64,000 nt of DNA from Dichotomocladium elegans (taxonomy: Eukaryota > Mucoromycota > Mucoromycetes > Mucorales > Lichtheimiaceae): positions 248,001-312,000 of the forward strand of contig JAIXMN010000014.1 in NCBI GenBank assembly GCA_025716815.1. The letters run 5' to 3'. Shown one piece after another: positions 33,770-46,000 of the stretch (within the stretch, counting starts at the first letter, position 1; each line of letters begins with the position of its first letter). A model generated the notes under the pieces. The model was given only the letters and a program-made list of their open reading frames with translations, did not search any database and was not told the origin of the DNA. The translations under genes and the position numbers were made by a program.

Positions 33770-35713
33770 ATGGCCCAACCCCACCGCCCCGTCATTCCCG
33801 AAGGCATGCGCACTGGCCACAGCATTGACCGCACTGGCCACAGCATTGACCGCACTGGCCGTATAATTGGGGTGAAATCGTCCATACGGGGCATCGGCTG
33901 GCGACAGCAGTACCGTGAACGTCTGTATCAGTTGGTTGACCTTGTCCACAACACCACAACACAGGCGTACGCATTCGCCAAATATATTTTCATCAACGAG
34001 GCAGCGCGCGATCCAACTTTTAACATCCAGGAAAACATCACGGAGAAGTTCTTTTCAGAAGTTTGGCTCTCCATGGTTAACAAAGCCGAACGCCGCACCC
34101 AAGGTGAAACAGCCCGCATCCGAGAACTAATTAACCGCCACAAGGATGAGTACCTTCGGATATCCGGATACGACAGGCCTGCGTTCCCTTATTCCCAGCA
34201 ATGTTCTTCTTACGAAGGCACCAAGATTTATACTGCTTACGTGAATAATGTCCACATGCGGTTCGGGCAACACCTTCGGCGTGTCATCAATGTCATCCTG
34301 AATCTTCGTCAGCGAAAAGCCGACCGCAAGCGAGAGTTAATCGCACAGGGCCTAAGCCCCGATCAAGTACGCCAGGACCTTTATGAAACCATCACCCGGC
34401 ATGCCACAGGATTCAAGCTAGCAATTGCCCGTCGAGGTGTTTTGAGGGAAGACATTAACGCCGAACCTGGATTTCTTCGGGAAGCATACGATATCCTACA
34501 ACCTGTCTTAAACGCTTACGCCCGAAACCACCAATTCCAACACCAGAGTATCTATTACGACGCCAAGGCCAATCCTGTTAAGCATTTCAACGCCTTCTTC
34601 CAGCTTGCACGCGTTTGTCAACAGAACGGAATACGCGGATTCAACTGTTTTCCACTTCGTCGCTCGTGGTCACCATGCTACATGGAGATCGATACGAAAA
34701 TCCTTTGCTACCATATCCTGGGCTGCAAAATGGAATCCCACACAAGCAATATGGAGTACTGGAGACGGGTTGTAAACCTGAAATCAAGAGCTTTCAAACC
34801 CCAAGAATCCGAGCTGCTCCAATTCCGTGGGACTATTCACACTGACGGCGTCGGTGTTACTGTGTTCAAGAAGACAAATGGCCTTCAATCGGGTTTCAGA
34901 CAGAGATTTGGCATCCAGAGCGAAGATATCGAATACGTCACCCCACAGATAGTCCGGAACGAAGACTATAGAGGACAATCGGTCACCATTGATCCTGGCA
35001 GAAGGGACCTGTTGTATTGCGTTCATGAGAACTCGTCACCCGACAACCACCAGACCTTCCGATATACAAAGCAGCTTCAAGATCATACACGGAAGACCAA
35101 ACGGTACCGCAGACTCCGAGAACGACTCAAGTTAGAGCGACCCGAGGTCGCGTTGGCTGAGCAGAATCTATCTCAATTTCAAAGTCATACGCTTTCCGTG
35201 CCCAACTACGACCGATACCTCGCCGCCAAGAATCGGGTCTCTGTAGTTCTCAAGTCTTTCTACGCGACAACCACTACGAACCACCCGAACCAACAATTTC
35301 TTTTTCGAAAACTTCGCCTGTCAGCGTTTTACAAGAAGCAGCAAGCAGATGAAAAGCTTCTCGACTCTTTGAATGCGAAGTTTGGCAGTAGATCCGTTTT
35401 CGTGATGGGAAATTGGTCTGCGCCGCATACAAGATATCACGAGCCTATCCGTGGTGTCGGCTTCCGGCGGCTGTTGAAGAAGAACAATTGCAATATTTAT
35501 TTGGTCGACGAGTACAAGACAAGCAAGTGCTGCCCTGTATGTGACAATGAAAGCCTTGCTACCTTTAAAATGGTTCCTAATCCACGCCCATATCGACGAC
35601 CCGACAATCCGCTCACGATCTGCCATGGCCTGCTACGGTATGAAGGACGGGCATGTTTTTATATTGCCCGCCTTCCATTAATCCAATCCAAATGCGATGT
35701 ACCTCCCTTTTGA
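33770..35713 (+). CDS. Fanzor-like (TnpB-related) nuclease, truncated at the palindrome edge
   Basis: One long ORF of 647 codons. The C-terminal half has the Fanzor/TnpB core: a RuvC-I strand TIDPGRRDLLYCVHE with its Asp, a RuvC-II region VFVMGNWSAPH (the frequent GDWS is GNWS here), and YLVDEYKTSKCCPVC, where Fanzor proteins place an alternative Glu and the first zinc-ribbon Cys pair. The second half of the ribbon reads CHGLLRYEGRAC, with Tyr where a Cys is expected. The ORF then runs into the arm of the large palindrome at 35656 and ends with about 19 foreign residues, so the final RuvC-III Asp is missing. Fanzors are eukaryotic RNA-guided DNA nucleases of transposons. The N-terminus has a tandem GHSIDRT repeat (24-bp unit at about 33815-33862). 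The copy is probably inactive. Confidence 0.8.
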   Translation: MAQPHRPVIPEGMRTGHSIDRTGHSIDRTGRIIGVKSSIRGIGWRQQYRERLYQLVDLVHNTTTQAYAFAKYIFINEAARDPTFNIQENITEKFFSEVWLSMVNKAERRTQGETARIRELINRHKDEYLRISGYDRPAFPYSQQCSSYEGTKIYTAYVNNVHMRFGQHLRRVINVILNLRQRKADRKRELIAQGLSPDQVRQDLYETITRHATGFKLAIARRGVLREDINAEPGFLREAYDILQPVLNAYARNHQFQHQSIYYDAKANPVKHFNAFFQLARVCQQNGIRGFNCFPLRRSWSPCYMEIDTKILCYHILGCKMESHTSNMEYWRRVVNLKSRAFKPQESELLQFRGTIHTDGVGVTVFKKTNGLQSGFRQRFGIQSEDIEYVTPQIVRNEDYRGQSVTIDPGRRDLLYCVHENSSPDNHQTFRYTKQLQDHTRKTKRYRRLRERLKLERPEVALAEQNLSQFQSHTLSVPNYDRYLAAKNRVSVVLKSFYATTTTNHPNQQFLFRKLRLSAFYKKQQADEKLLDSLNAKFGSRSVFVMGNWSAPHTRYHEPIRGVGFRRLLKKNNCNIYLVDEYKTSKCCPVCDNESLATFKMVPNPRPYRRPDNPLTICHGLLRYEGRACFYIARLPLIQSKCDVPPF

Positions 35714-37157
35714 TTGTACTAGCGAAAAAGTCGCGTGGTGCAATCATCCATCGGACCCCGCCAAACCCTTCTTCCCCACGTACTCGGCCCTCGTTGTCTT
35801 GTCTACCGCGTCCTCCCCTTCCCCCCCCCCACACACACACGTAAGAAAAATACGAAGAGGCATCTATGTGAACAACAGCTGTATTCCGTCATTCGTTATA
35901 CAGACCTCATTGCTTTCGCAATAATCTGCGCTTTATATCTCGTCCTCACTTCTTAAGACAACGCTAGCTCGGCCAGAATCGGGTTGACCTCTGCTATGTC
36001 TAACTCCGGCGCAATCCGAGGAAAGAATCCATGGTCAGCTGAGGGAGCACGGTCGTTCACTTTCAAAGACGTCAAAGCGGATTTCAGTCTACGAAAAATA
36101 AAAATCAAAGACCCTTATCGCTCGCTTTCCTGAAAAAGGAAATTTTTCGACGTGGTGATCATATGGCAGAGCCTTCGGATATGAGATAGAAGCGCTGGCT
36201 GCATCAATTGACGGACGTACCCTCTCGCTCGTTCTGTCTGTCTGTCTCTCCGCTGTCTATCTATGAATTGTGTGGAGGACATTGACTCTGTCAATTTCCT
36301 AGAAGTCCAAAGCCCCGACTACCATTAACTTCCAAATATTTACGCCCTGACCATGTTCCGGTGCCTGTGTTATAGTCTTGCTGATCAGACCCGGGCCTCG
36401 ACACATTAGGCCGGGGTGCCATAAAACCTGCTTATTATTAAGATTAAGTTCAGCATTGTTAGAGCATATCGCACAAATTTCCCGTTTGCAGTGTGCGGCT
36501 CATGTACGTGCGCATGAACTATAGCACTCCGAGAAAATATTCTGATATCGGGTAATACATGTCGATATTTTCAAGGAATACGATAGCGAGGACACACAGT
36601 ATTAGTTGAATGAAAAGGTCTCTGGTTCGCTCCACCACCCCCCCAAAAAAATGCAAGTGTTTGAACAGCAGAAAGTATCTCTTTTGACTTGCAGATATGT
36701 GCATGACAAATTCGCGATATATCCGGGCATTATCTTCGTTTTTTTATTGTTGTGCCTCAAAAGATCAAACTTCAAACCATGGCTATGCTCCCGTTTGATA
36801 AATTGTCTGCATTGGGGTATTCCAGGATCAATTATAGTACACAACTCTATGTTTGCATGTGCACTGTGCTTCATTCAAGCGAACAACATATGTGGTACAG
36901 AGTACTCGTCATCAGAACTCCTCGGATACCTTCCTCATTGCCTCGCGCATTCGCTTTTCCACATGGGTCCCGGGGGGGAGCGCTCCTGGAGCTTAGCTAC
37001 AAGTTTATCAGACACGTTTCCTTTCACTGTTCGTTTTTATGAGCAAAATCTCAAAATAATAAACTGGAAGGACGAACTACTAAGAGTTATATTCATCATT
37101 GGCCGCTTCAGAACAAGAAAGACACAAAAAAAAACCAATGAGGATTATTTCCAACCG

Positions 37158-38080
37158 CTATGAATAGATTAGACTTTCCAAAGGTCCGGAAAATCGCCCT
37201 CCACCCCCCATGACATCCTGGGAATGTACCATCCTATCACCCGATCCACTGAGTAAAGGCGGGAGGAAGGGGAAGCTAATTCTTCTTCCAGCATCTTGCG
37301 ATATTCTCCAACTAGCGCACCGATGACGCCAGCAGCGTCCTTTCCGCGGAAACATCCCCTCTTCCCGACATCCTCCTCATGGCTGATGAAATTATCTTCA
37401 AGTGTCCGCGCAAAACCATTTATCTCCTATTTGCAATATATGATAACCTCCGTCTCACCCCGTCGAGCCTATACTCTGACAAACGTTCAATGGGTCGCAT
37501 CTATATGTATCCTTTCCTCTGCGCACAATGGAATATATGTACTCACACCAGGCCTTCGTTTATTGCAGATAGGTCGGTAGTACGTATTTTCCGCGTCTCG
37601 TTACGGTAATAAAGCCGCAACCAGTGACAGTAGCCAAGGCGTTAGCCACGTACTGGAAAGATCATTTGCGTACAGTTATTACGCAATACAACAGACTGTA
37701 GTGGCCACAATAAGCCATCTGTTCCTTGCGCGGTAACAGTCTTATGCTGACTATTGTCTGTCCGTCTGACTTCAATATCTTTTTTATTCACTGCACATTG
37801 GGTTTATACCGTGGAGATGACCCACAGGTGTAATGCAGGATCTCCCTCCTTAACTTTCAAAGTTGTGAGCTCCTGGAACGAATACGGCTGCGTCAGAATC
37901 AACAAGAGAAAAAGACCCCACGGTCATCTTGCCATGTGTCCCACTTACCATTAAACTGAACGAGCTATACACGTTATCTTCTTTCGGCTCTCCATCGACA
38001 CAGCATCCAGGCAAAAGAACACGCCACGCGCTTATATAGAGGAGATAGGGCTCGATAGGTAAGGTGCCAAGTAGGAACAT
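37158..38080 (-). pseudogene. Degraded ORFs in left arm (mirrored at 44931-45842)
   Basis: On the minus strand here, equal to the plus strand of the right arm, a likely terminal exon (45595-45842 in the right arm) follows an acceptor CAAATAG and encodes GVIGALVGEYRKMLEEELAS, later YSVDRVIGWYIPRMSW, ending LWKV-stop. An upstream ORF (44931-45161) starts MFLLGTLPIEPYLLYIS. Fragments between them look like exons with short introns, but I could not join them into one frame. I recognise no family. It may be a decayed gene present in two mirror copies. Confidence 0.25.
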
Positions 38081-38445
38081 CGATATTTCACTGATGCTCT
38101 TTCTTTCTTACCCGGTCCTCAAACAGGCTGCCATCCGAATTCTGAAGGCTGTTTGGTTATGGTTCCAGTTTGTGCCTGTCAGAAACTTACAAAAAATATC
38201 AGATACAATTCCCTTCTATCCCGTTCGACGAATGAATTAATTAAAACATAAACCAAAAGTCAAAAAATAATTTTTACCCTTACCATTTCATTTACGGCGG
38301 GTGTCAATGAAAAGAGAAGACGGTGATAAAACCTGAATAAATGCAAAATTGCACCTCGCTCAAGCCGATTCTCGACCAACTTACTGTTTATACTGTGACC
38401 CACAACAGATCCGCTCAAGCCGACCATTGAAAAACAATCTCGAGT

Positions 38446-39200
38446 CATGGCAGAGGCAGCAGCAACACACGCTTTGCCGGCGTGAACAAGTGTCTAGCCC
38501 ATGTCGATGCCACAGTCTCTGTCTGTAGGCATCTGTTGAAGCTGCATAACCATCAGGGAATATAAACGCAAGAGAACGCATTGGTGGCCAGCACTCCCTC
38601 CACTCTAGGAAGAGACCTCACAGCTAGACCTGAGGACAAGCACAGAGAACTGCAACTGGGCCATGGCGTCTTCACATTCCGCACCAGCTTCCGCTCATTG
38701 TCGAACCGGAATGATCAAGGACATCTAGCCATATAAAAGAATCATTGGCATCGTTGGAGACATATATCCCAACACTGACGTACCTGCAATACAGAAAGCA
38801 TGCGCCTGAGTCTTGAATCGTGGCAGAGGCAGCAGCAACACACGCTTTGACGGCGTGAACAAGTGTCTAGCCCATGTCGATGCCACAGTCTCTGTCTGTA
38901 GGCATCTGTTGAAGCTGCATAACCATCAGGGAATATAAACGCAAGAGAACGCATTGGTGGCCAGCACTCCCTCCACTCTAGGAAGAGACCTCACAGCTAG
39001 ACCTGAGGACAAGCACAGAGAACTGCAACTGGGCCATGGCGTCTTCACATTCCGCACCAGCTTCCGTTCATTGTCGGACCGGGATGATCAAGGACACCTA
39101 GCCATATAAAAGAATCAGTGGCATCGTTGGAGACATATATCCCAACACCGACATACCTGCAATACAGAAAGCATGCGCCTGAGCCTTGAATCATGGAAGA
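38446..39200. repeat. 373-bp tandem duplication in left arm
   Basis: The block starting TGGCAGAGGCAGCAGCAAC at 38448 recurs at 38821 (two changes near its start), and a diverged third start (TGGAAGAGGCAACAGAAAC) follows at 39194, each 373 bp apart. The repeat contains the same short ORF twice (minus strand, RSLAFIFPDGYAASTDAYRQ). It is mirrored in the right arm at about 43811-44565. Confidence 0.85.
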
Positions 39201-39981
39201 GGCAACAGAAACGCACGCTTTGGGCGTCTCTATCTATGAGTGAGTGCGGGGCTGAAATTTTTACGAATTGCATTCAATTACGATTGCCCTTGTCCTTACA
39301 ACAGTGTCATATGCATGAATACCGTTCTATCCTAAAACCGGTATTCCAGGATTACGCGGGTCATCAGCTCTTCTAATGCCGTAATCACTATTATGAACGC
39401 CCTATATGGGGTTCATAATTATCTGAAGGACTCCTCTCAGTGCGTTGTTAACAGTCACAAGGGTAAATGATAAATATCTTCATCAACCTTGTAACTCGTC
39501 CATTGGCTAGGGAGGCCGCCTATATGCGATTTTCCCACATACACCCTCCCAAGCGACTGTTTCGAAAAGCATGTCTTATAGATAGGTCCGATGTCGACAG
39601 TTAATAAAAAACGCTTTTCCGAGTTTAGAAGAGCCATATTCTGTGTCTTCTCTTTCTTCTGAACACGATGGTCCAAAATATGTACACCTCTCTATTTAAA
39701 CAGTAAATCTTCGGTAGTATTGAACCAAAGAAAAAAATATCGGTGTCTCTAGTGGTAGCACAGAGAATGGGCGCCGCTCGAATTACTTGCATTGAACGAT
39801 TCGGCTTCTGAGCTATTTGTTATACAGTATAGCGCCATTAGTGTGCGGCTGTCTCGTGATGAAGATCAGAAATACCCAAACGAGGACATGGAAGGTGCCG
39901 CTCGATGCGAGGTTGAAAGCTGGCATGAGCAAAATACCATCTTGCTTTTAAGTCCGATTTCTGCTGCTCCCTTCTCTTTAG

Positions 39982-41546
39982 ACTGCGGTAATGATGGAAT
40001 ATGACACATGGTAAGAATAACAGATACTCCTGCATTTCACTTTGAACATTGATTTCAATTGCCTTATTGAAGGGATCCGGTGAAATGGCTGAAGGCTAAT
40101 TACCGTCACCAAAATGGCCTCCCTGAATTTTTCACCATTGCTAAAGTCGATCATGACCAAAGCGCCGCTGAGAATAGTTATAAGAATTGTGTCAACATTC
40201 TTCAGGACTCGGATGACCTTCTCGTTCAAGAGTGGGCTAGAGAAGTGATACGGAACAATTATATGGTAATGATCTAACATCAAATGACATATCTTCAATC
40301 ACAGCACTGACTCCATGATTGTCATTGTAGTGCCTCGCGTCACCCGATGTATCTTCGTTCTGGGCCGCACACTACACCATGAGAAATCTTGTCGATAACG
40401 TCGTCCGGGCTGGAAAACGAAAATGGACGGTAATTACCCAGGAATCATATAAACAAGATCAGTCGAAGTCAGCCGTAACAAAGCGCCAAGTACTTTCTCG
40501 ATCCACAACAGTGGACGAGCTTGAGAGCACCAATGTGACTGGGCTGTCATATCCGATTGGAACACATATCAAAATGTTAGCACTTGCCCAGATTGATCAC
40601 TTTGATCAGTTAGATGATAAAAGCAAGTATCACGTAATGTAAGTTAGCATATCTTAAGGCAGGATACCGCATGCCTTAATCCTCGCATTACTGTTCCAGT
40701 ATTGGAATGAATGGTGTGCTAGATCTGACCGACGAGTCAGAAGGGAGCCAGTTGGCCTCGCTGGACATAGCGCAGCGCGAGGAACTCAATAAGCTAAGAT
40801 GGGATATTCCGGCCAGTCCATGGATGATAGCACGCGATGTGGAGTTCTTCAATTATCTCAAAACTACAAAGGTAAAATCAAAAATTTTGGCGGTCATAAA
40901 TCAGACTTGCATACCATTCTCTTCCTAGGTGAAACGCAACTGGAAAGCTGCATTTGAGAAGACTGATGCTCGATTCCGAGACAGTGGGCACACAAGTGAC
41001 CGATCACGCATTTACCAGATCTGTCGACATTTGTACGTAATTTAAATCGAGAGCTGGGAATGAACCGGTAATTTTTTTTTCTCAACAGTCTGGAGCTGCA
41101 TTGCTTTGAGCCCCACCTTTTTTCGAAGGATATGGTGAAAAACATACTATCCGAGGCAGATTTCATCGTCAAAATCTGGGGCCGCCCCCTTGAGTTGCTT
41201 TTCCGCGGTTCTCCTCTGCTTACTCACTGGTAAGGAAAAGCGATTAATAACAAGAAGAGTAGATTCCAATTTTTATCGGTTAATGTGCACGCATCAGGGG
41301 TGATACGGTTTCAAGGAACACTGACAAGTTGCAACACAAGATGGATCTACGAATCATGTCCAACGAGTTTATTCACGACTATGATATTGGCAATGCTGAG
41401 TTTGCACGTTGCACTTCTGGGAAAAAATACTTTGTCGACAAAGCGAAGCTTGTTTCCAACGGTAAAAGCCAGCTTAATGAAATGGTCAAGAAATTTAAAG
41501 GACCCCAAGTCAAAGATATCAAAATTTGTCTGTTCCAAATCATGGG
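39982..41546 (+). pseudogene. 5' part of the broken lineage-specific gene, copy that keeps the loop exon
   Basis: Exons by splice motif and phase: 39982..40010, 40073..40265, 40331..40638, 40700..40871, 40929..41032, 41089..41229, 41298..41545. Readable segments include MMEYDTWDPVKWLKANYRHQ, GTHIKMLALAQIDHFDQL, MNGVLDLTDESEGSQLAS, FFNYLKTTK, LLFRGSPLLTHWGDTVSR and IHDYDIGNAEFARC. This matches, by memory of its layout, an expanded family of uncharacterised proteins in Mucorales; no function is known to me. The last exon runs through the loop to ATCATGG, where a GT donor and the 3' exons should follow. Instead the sequence turns back. Joined to the 3' exons of the small palindrome, the nine exons total 1,497 nt, a multiple of three, with every phase matching. 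The true start lies upstream and was not resolved (possibly near 39792). Confidence 0.65.
41465..41546. repeat. Central loop of large palindrome, shared with the small one
   Basis: 82 bases, identical except for one base to the reverse complement of 31378-31458. On the plus strand it reads in frame with the left-arm exons. The junction to the right arm shows a 2-base overlap (TA) between the natural continuation and the turned-back arm. Confidence 0.95.
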
Positions 41547-43030
41547 TACCGTTGGAAACAAGCTTCGCTTTGTCGACAAAGTATTTTTTCCCAGAAGTGC
41601 AACGTGCAAACTCAGCATTGCCAATATCATAGTCGTGAATAAACTCGTTGGACATGATTCGTAGATCCATCTTGTGTTGCAACTTGTCAGTGTTCCTTGA
41701 AACCGTATCACCCCTGATGCGTGCACATTAACCGATAAAAATTGGAATCTACTCTTCTTGTTATTAATCGCTTTTCCTTACCAGTGAGTAAGCAGAGGAG
41801 AACCGCGGAAAAGCAACTCAAGGGGGCGGCCCCAGATTTTGACGATGAAATCTGCCTCGGATAGTATGTTTTTCACCATATCCTTCGAAAAAAGGTGGGG
41901 CTCAAAGCAATGCAGCTCCAGACTGTTGAGAAAAAAAAATTACCGGTTCATTCCCAGCTCTCGATTTAAATTACGTACAAATGTCGACAGATCTGGTAAA
42001 TGCGTGATCGGTCACTTGTGTGCCCACTGTCTCGGAATCGAGCATCAGTCTTCTCAAATGCAGCTTTCCAGTTGCGTTTCACCTAGGAAGAGAATGGTAT
42101 GCAAGTCTGATTTATGACCGCCAAAATTTTTGATTTTACCTTTGTAGTTTTGAGATAATTGAAGAACTCCACATCGCGTGCTATCATCCATGGACTGGCC
42201 GGAATATCCCATCTTAGCTTATTGAGTTCCTCGCGCTGCGCTATGTCCAGCGAGGCCAACTGGCTCCCTTCTGACTCGTCGGTCAGATCTAGCACACCAT
42301 TCATTCCAATACTGGAACAGTAATGCGAGGATTAAGGCATGCGGTATCCTGCCTTAAGATATGCTAACTTACATTACGTGATACTTGCTTTTATCATCTA
42401 ACTGATCAAAGTGATCAATCTGGGCAAGTGCTAACATTTTGATATGTGTTCCAATCGGATATGACAGCCCAGTCACATTGGTGCTCTCAAGCTCGTCCAC
42501 TGTTGTGGATCGAGAAAGTACTTGGCGCTTTGTTACGGCTGACTTCGACTGATCTTGTTTATATGATTCCTGGGTAATTACCGTCCATTTTCGTTTTCCA
42601 GCCCGGACGACGTTATCGACAAGATTTCTCATGGTGTAGTGTGCGGCCCAGAACGAAGATACATCGGGTGACGCGAGGCACTACAATGACAATCATGGAG
42701 TCAGTGCTGTGATTGAAGATATGTCATTTGATGTTAGATCATTACCATATAATTGTTCCGTATCACTTCTCTAGCCCACTCTTGAACGAGAAGGTCATCC
42801 GAGTCCTGAAGAATGTTGACACAATTCTTATAACTATTCTCAGCGGCGCTTTGGTCATGATCGACTTTAGCAATGGTGAAAAATTCAGGGAGGCCATTTT
42901 GGTGACGGTAATTAGCCTTCAGCCATTTCACCGGATCCCTTCAATAAGGCAATTGAAATCAATGTTCAAAGTGAAATGCAGGAGTATCTGTTATTCTTAC
43001 CATGTGTCATATTCCATCATTACCGCAGTC
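41547..43030 (-). pseudogene. 5' part of the broken gene, mirror copy without loop exon
   Basis: Exact mirror of 39982-41464 on the minus strand. All exons read the same, but the loop is in the wrong orientation at its 3' side, so the chain continues into antisense sequence (reads THDLEQTNFDIFDLG). It is therefore tail-less. Confidence 0.65.
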
Positions 43031-46000
43031 TAAAGAGAAGGGAGCAGCAGAAATCGGACTTAAAAGCAAGATGGTATTTTGCTCATGCCAGCTTTCAACC
43101 TCGCATCGAGCGGCACCTTCCATGTCCTCGTTTGGGTATTTCTGATCTTCATCACGAGACAGCCGCACACTAATGGCGCTATACTGTATAACAAATAGCT
43201 CAGAAGCCGAATCGTTCAATGCAAGTAATTCGAGCGGCGCCCATTCTCTGTGCTACCACTAGAGACACCGATATTTTTTTCTTTGGTTCAATACTACCGA
43301 AGATTTACTGTTTAAATAGAGAGGTGTACATATTTTGGACCATCGTGTTCAGAAGAAAGAGAAGACACAGAATATGGCTCTTCTAAACTCGGAAAAGCGT
43401 TTTTTATTAACTGTCGACATCGGACCTATCTATAAGACATGCTTTTCGAAACAGTCGCTTGGGAGGGTGTATGTGGGAAAATCGCATATAGGCGGCCTCC
43501 CTAGCCAATGGACGAGTTACAAGGTTGATGAAGATATTTATCATTTACCCTTGTGACTGTTAACAACGCACTGAGAGGAGTCCTTCAGATAATTATGAAC
43601 CCCATATAGGGCGTTCATAATAGTGATTACGGCATTAGAAGAGCTGATGACCCGCGTAATCCTGGAATACCGGTTTTAGGATAGAACGGTATTCATGCAT
43701 ATGACACTGTTGTAAGGACAAGGGCAATCGTAATTGAATGCAATTCGTAAAAATTTCAGCCCCGCACTCACTCATAGATAGAGACGCCCAAAGCGTGCGT
43801 TTCTGTTGCCTCTTCCATGATTCAAGGCTCAGGCGCATGCTTTCTGTATTGCAGGTATGTCGGTGTTGGGATATATGTCTCCAACGATGCCACTGATTCT
43901 TTTATATGGCTAGGTGTCCTTGATCATCCCGGTCCGACAATGAACGGAAGCTGGTGCGGAATGTGAAGACGCCATGGCCCAGTTGCAGTTCTCTGTGCTT
44001 GTCCTCAGGTCTAGCTGTGAGGTCTCTTCCTAGAGTGGAGGGAGTGCTGGCCACCAATGCGTTCTCTTGCGTTTATATTCCCTGATGGTTATGCAGCTTC
44101 AACAGATGCCTACAGACAGAGACTGTGGCATCGACATGGGCTAGACACTTGTTCACGCCGTCAAAGCGTGTGTTGCTGCTGCCTCTGCCACGATTCAAGA
44201 CTCAGGCGCATGCTTTCTGTATTGCAGGTACGTCAGTGTTGGGATATATGTCTCCAACGATGCCAATGATTCTTTTATATGGCTAGATGTCCTTGATCAT
44301 TCCGGTTCGACAATGAGCGGAAGCTGGTGCGGAATGTGAAGACGCCATGGCCCAGTTGCAGTTCTCTGTGCTTGTCCTCAGGTCTAGCTGTGAGGTCTCT
44401 TCCTAGAGTGGAGGGAGTGCTGGCCACCAATGCGTTCTCTTGCGTTTATATTCCCTGATGGTTATGCAGCTTCAACAGATGCCTACAGACAGAGACTGTG
44501 GCATCGACATGGGCTAGACACTTGTTCACGCCGGCAAAGCGTGTGTTGCTGCTGCCTCTGCCATGACTCGAGATTGTTTTTCAATGGTCGGCTTGAGCGG
44601 ATCTGTTGTGGGTCACAGTATAAACAGTAAGTTGGTCGAGAATCGGCTTGAGCGAGGTGCAATTTTGCATTTATTCAGGTTTTATCACCGTCTTCTCTTT
44701 TCATTGACACCCGCCGTAAATGAAATGGTAAGGGTAAAAATTATTTTTTGACTTTTGGTTTATGTTTTAATTAATTCATTCGTCGAACGGGATAGAAGGG
44801 AATTGTATCTGATATTTTTTGTAAGTTTCTGACAGGCACAAACTGGAACCATAACCAAACAGCCTTCAGAATTCGGATGGCAGCCTGTTTGAGGACCGGG
44901 TAAGAAAGAAAGAGCATCAGTGAAATATCGATGTTCCTACTTGGCACCTTACCTATCGAGCCCTATCTCCTCTATATAAGCGCGTGGCGTGTTCTTTTGC
45001 CTGGATGCTGTGTCGATGGAGAGCCGAAAGAAGATAACGTGTATAGCTCGTTCAGTTTAATGGTAAGTGGGACACATGGCAAGATGACCGTGGGGTCTTT
45101 TTCTCTTGTTGATTCTGACGCAGCCGTATTCGTTCCAGGAGCTCACAACTTTGAAAGTTAAGGAGGGAGATCCTGCATTACACCTGTGGGTCATCTCCAC
45201 GGTATAAACCCAATGTGCAGTGAATAAAAAAGATATTGAAGTCAGACGGACAGACAATAGTCAGCATAAGACTGTTACCGCGCAAGGAACAGATGGCTTA
45301 TTGTGGCCACTACAGTCTGTTGTATTGCGTAATAACTGTACGCAAATGATCTTTCCAGTACGTGGCTAACGCCTTGGCTACTGTCACTGGTTGCGGCTTT
45401 ATTACCGTAACGAGACGCGGAAAATACGTACTACCGACCTATCTGCAATAAACGAAGGCCTGGTGTGAGTACATATATTCCATTGTGCGCAGAGGAAAGG
45501 ATACATATAGATGCGACCCATTGAACGTTTGTCAGAGTATAGGCTCGACGGGGTGAGACGGAGGTTATCATATATTGCAAATAGGAGATAAATGGTTTTG
45601 CGCGGACACTTGAAGATAATTTCATCAGCCATGAGGAGGATGTCGGGAAGAGGGGATGTTTCCGCGGAAAGGACGCTGCTGGCGTCATCGGTGCGCTAGT
45701 TGGAGAATATCGCAAGATGCTGGAAGAAGAATTAGCTTCCCCTTCCTCCCGCCTTTACTCAGTGGATCGGGTGATAGGATGGTACATTCCCAGGATGTCA
45801 TGGGGGGTGGAGGGCGATTTTCCGGACCTTTGGAAAGTCTAATCTATTCATAGCGGTTGGAAATAATCCTCATTGGTTTTTTTTTGTGTCTTTCTTGTTC
45901 TGAAGCGGCCAATGATGAATATAACTCTTAGTAGTTCGTCCTTCCAGTTTATTATTTTGAGATTTTGCTCATAAAAACGAACAGTGAAAGGAAACGTGTT

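Noticed and set aside
38446..39200. Possible CRISPR or satellite array
   Set aside because: Only two full 373-bp units and a partial third; no short direct repeats with spacers, and the organism is a eukaryote.
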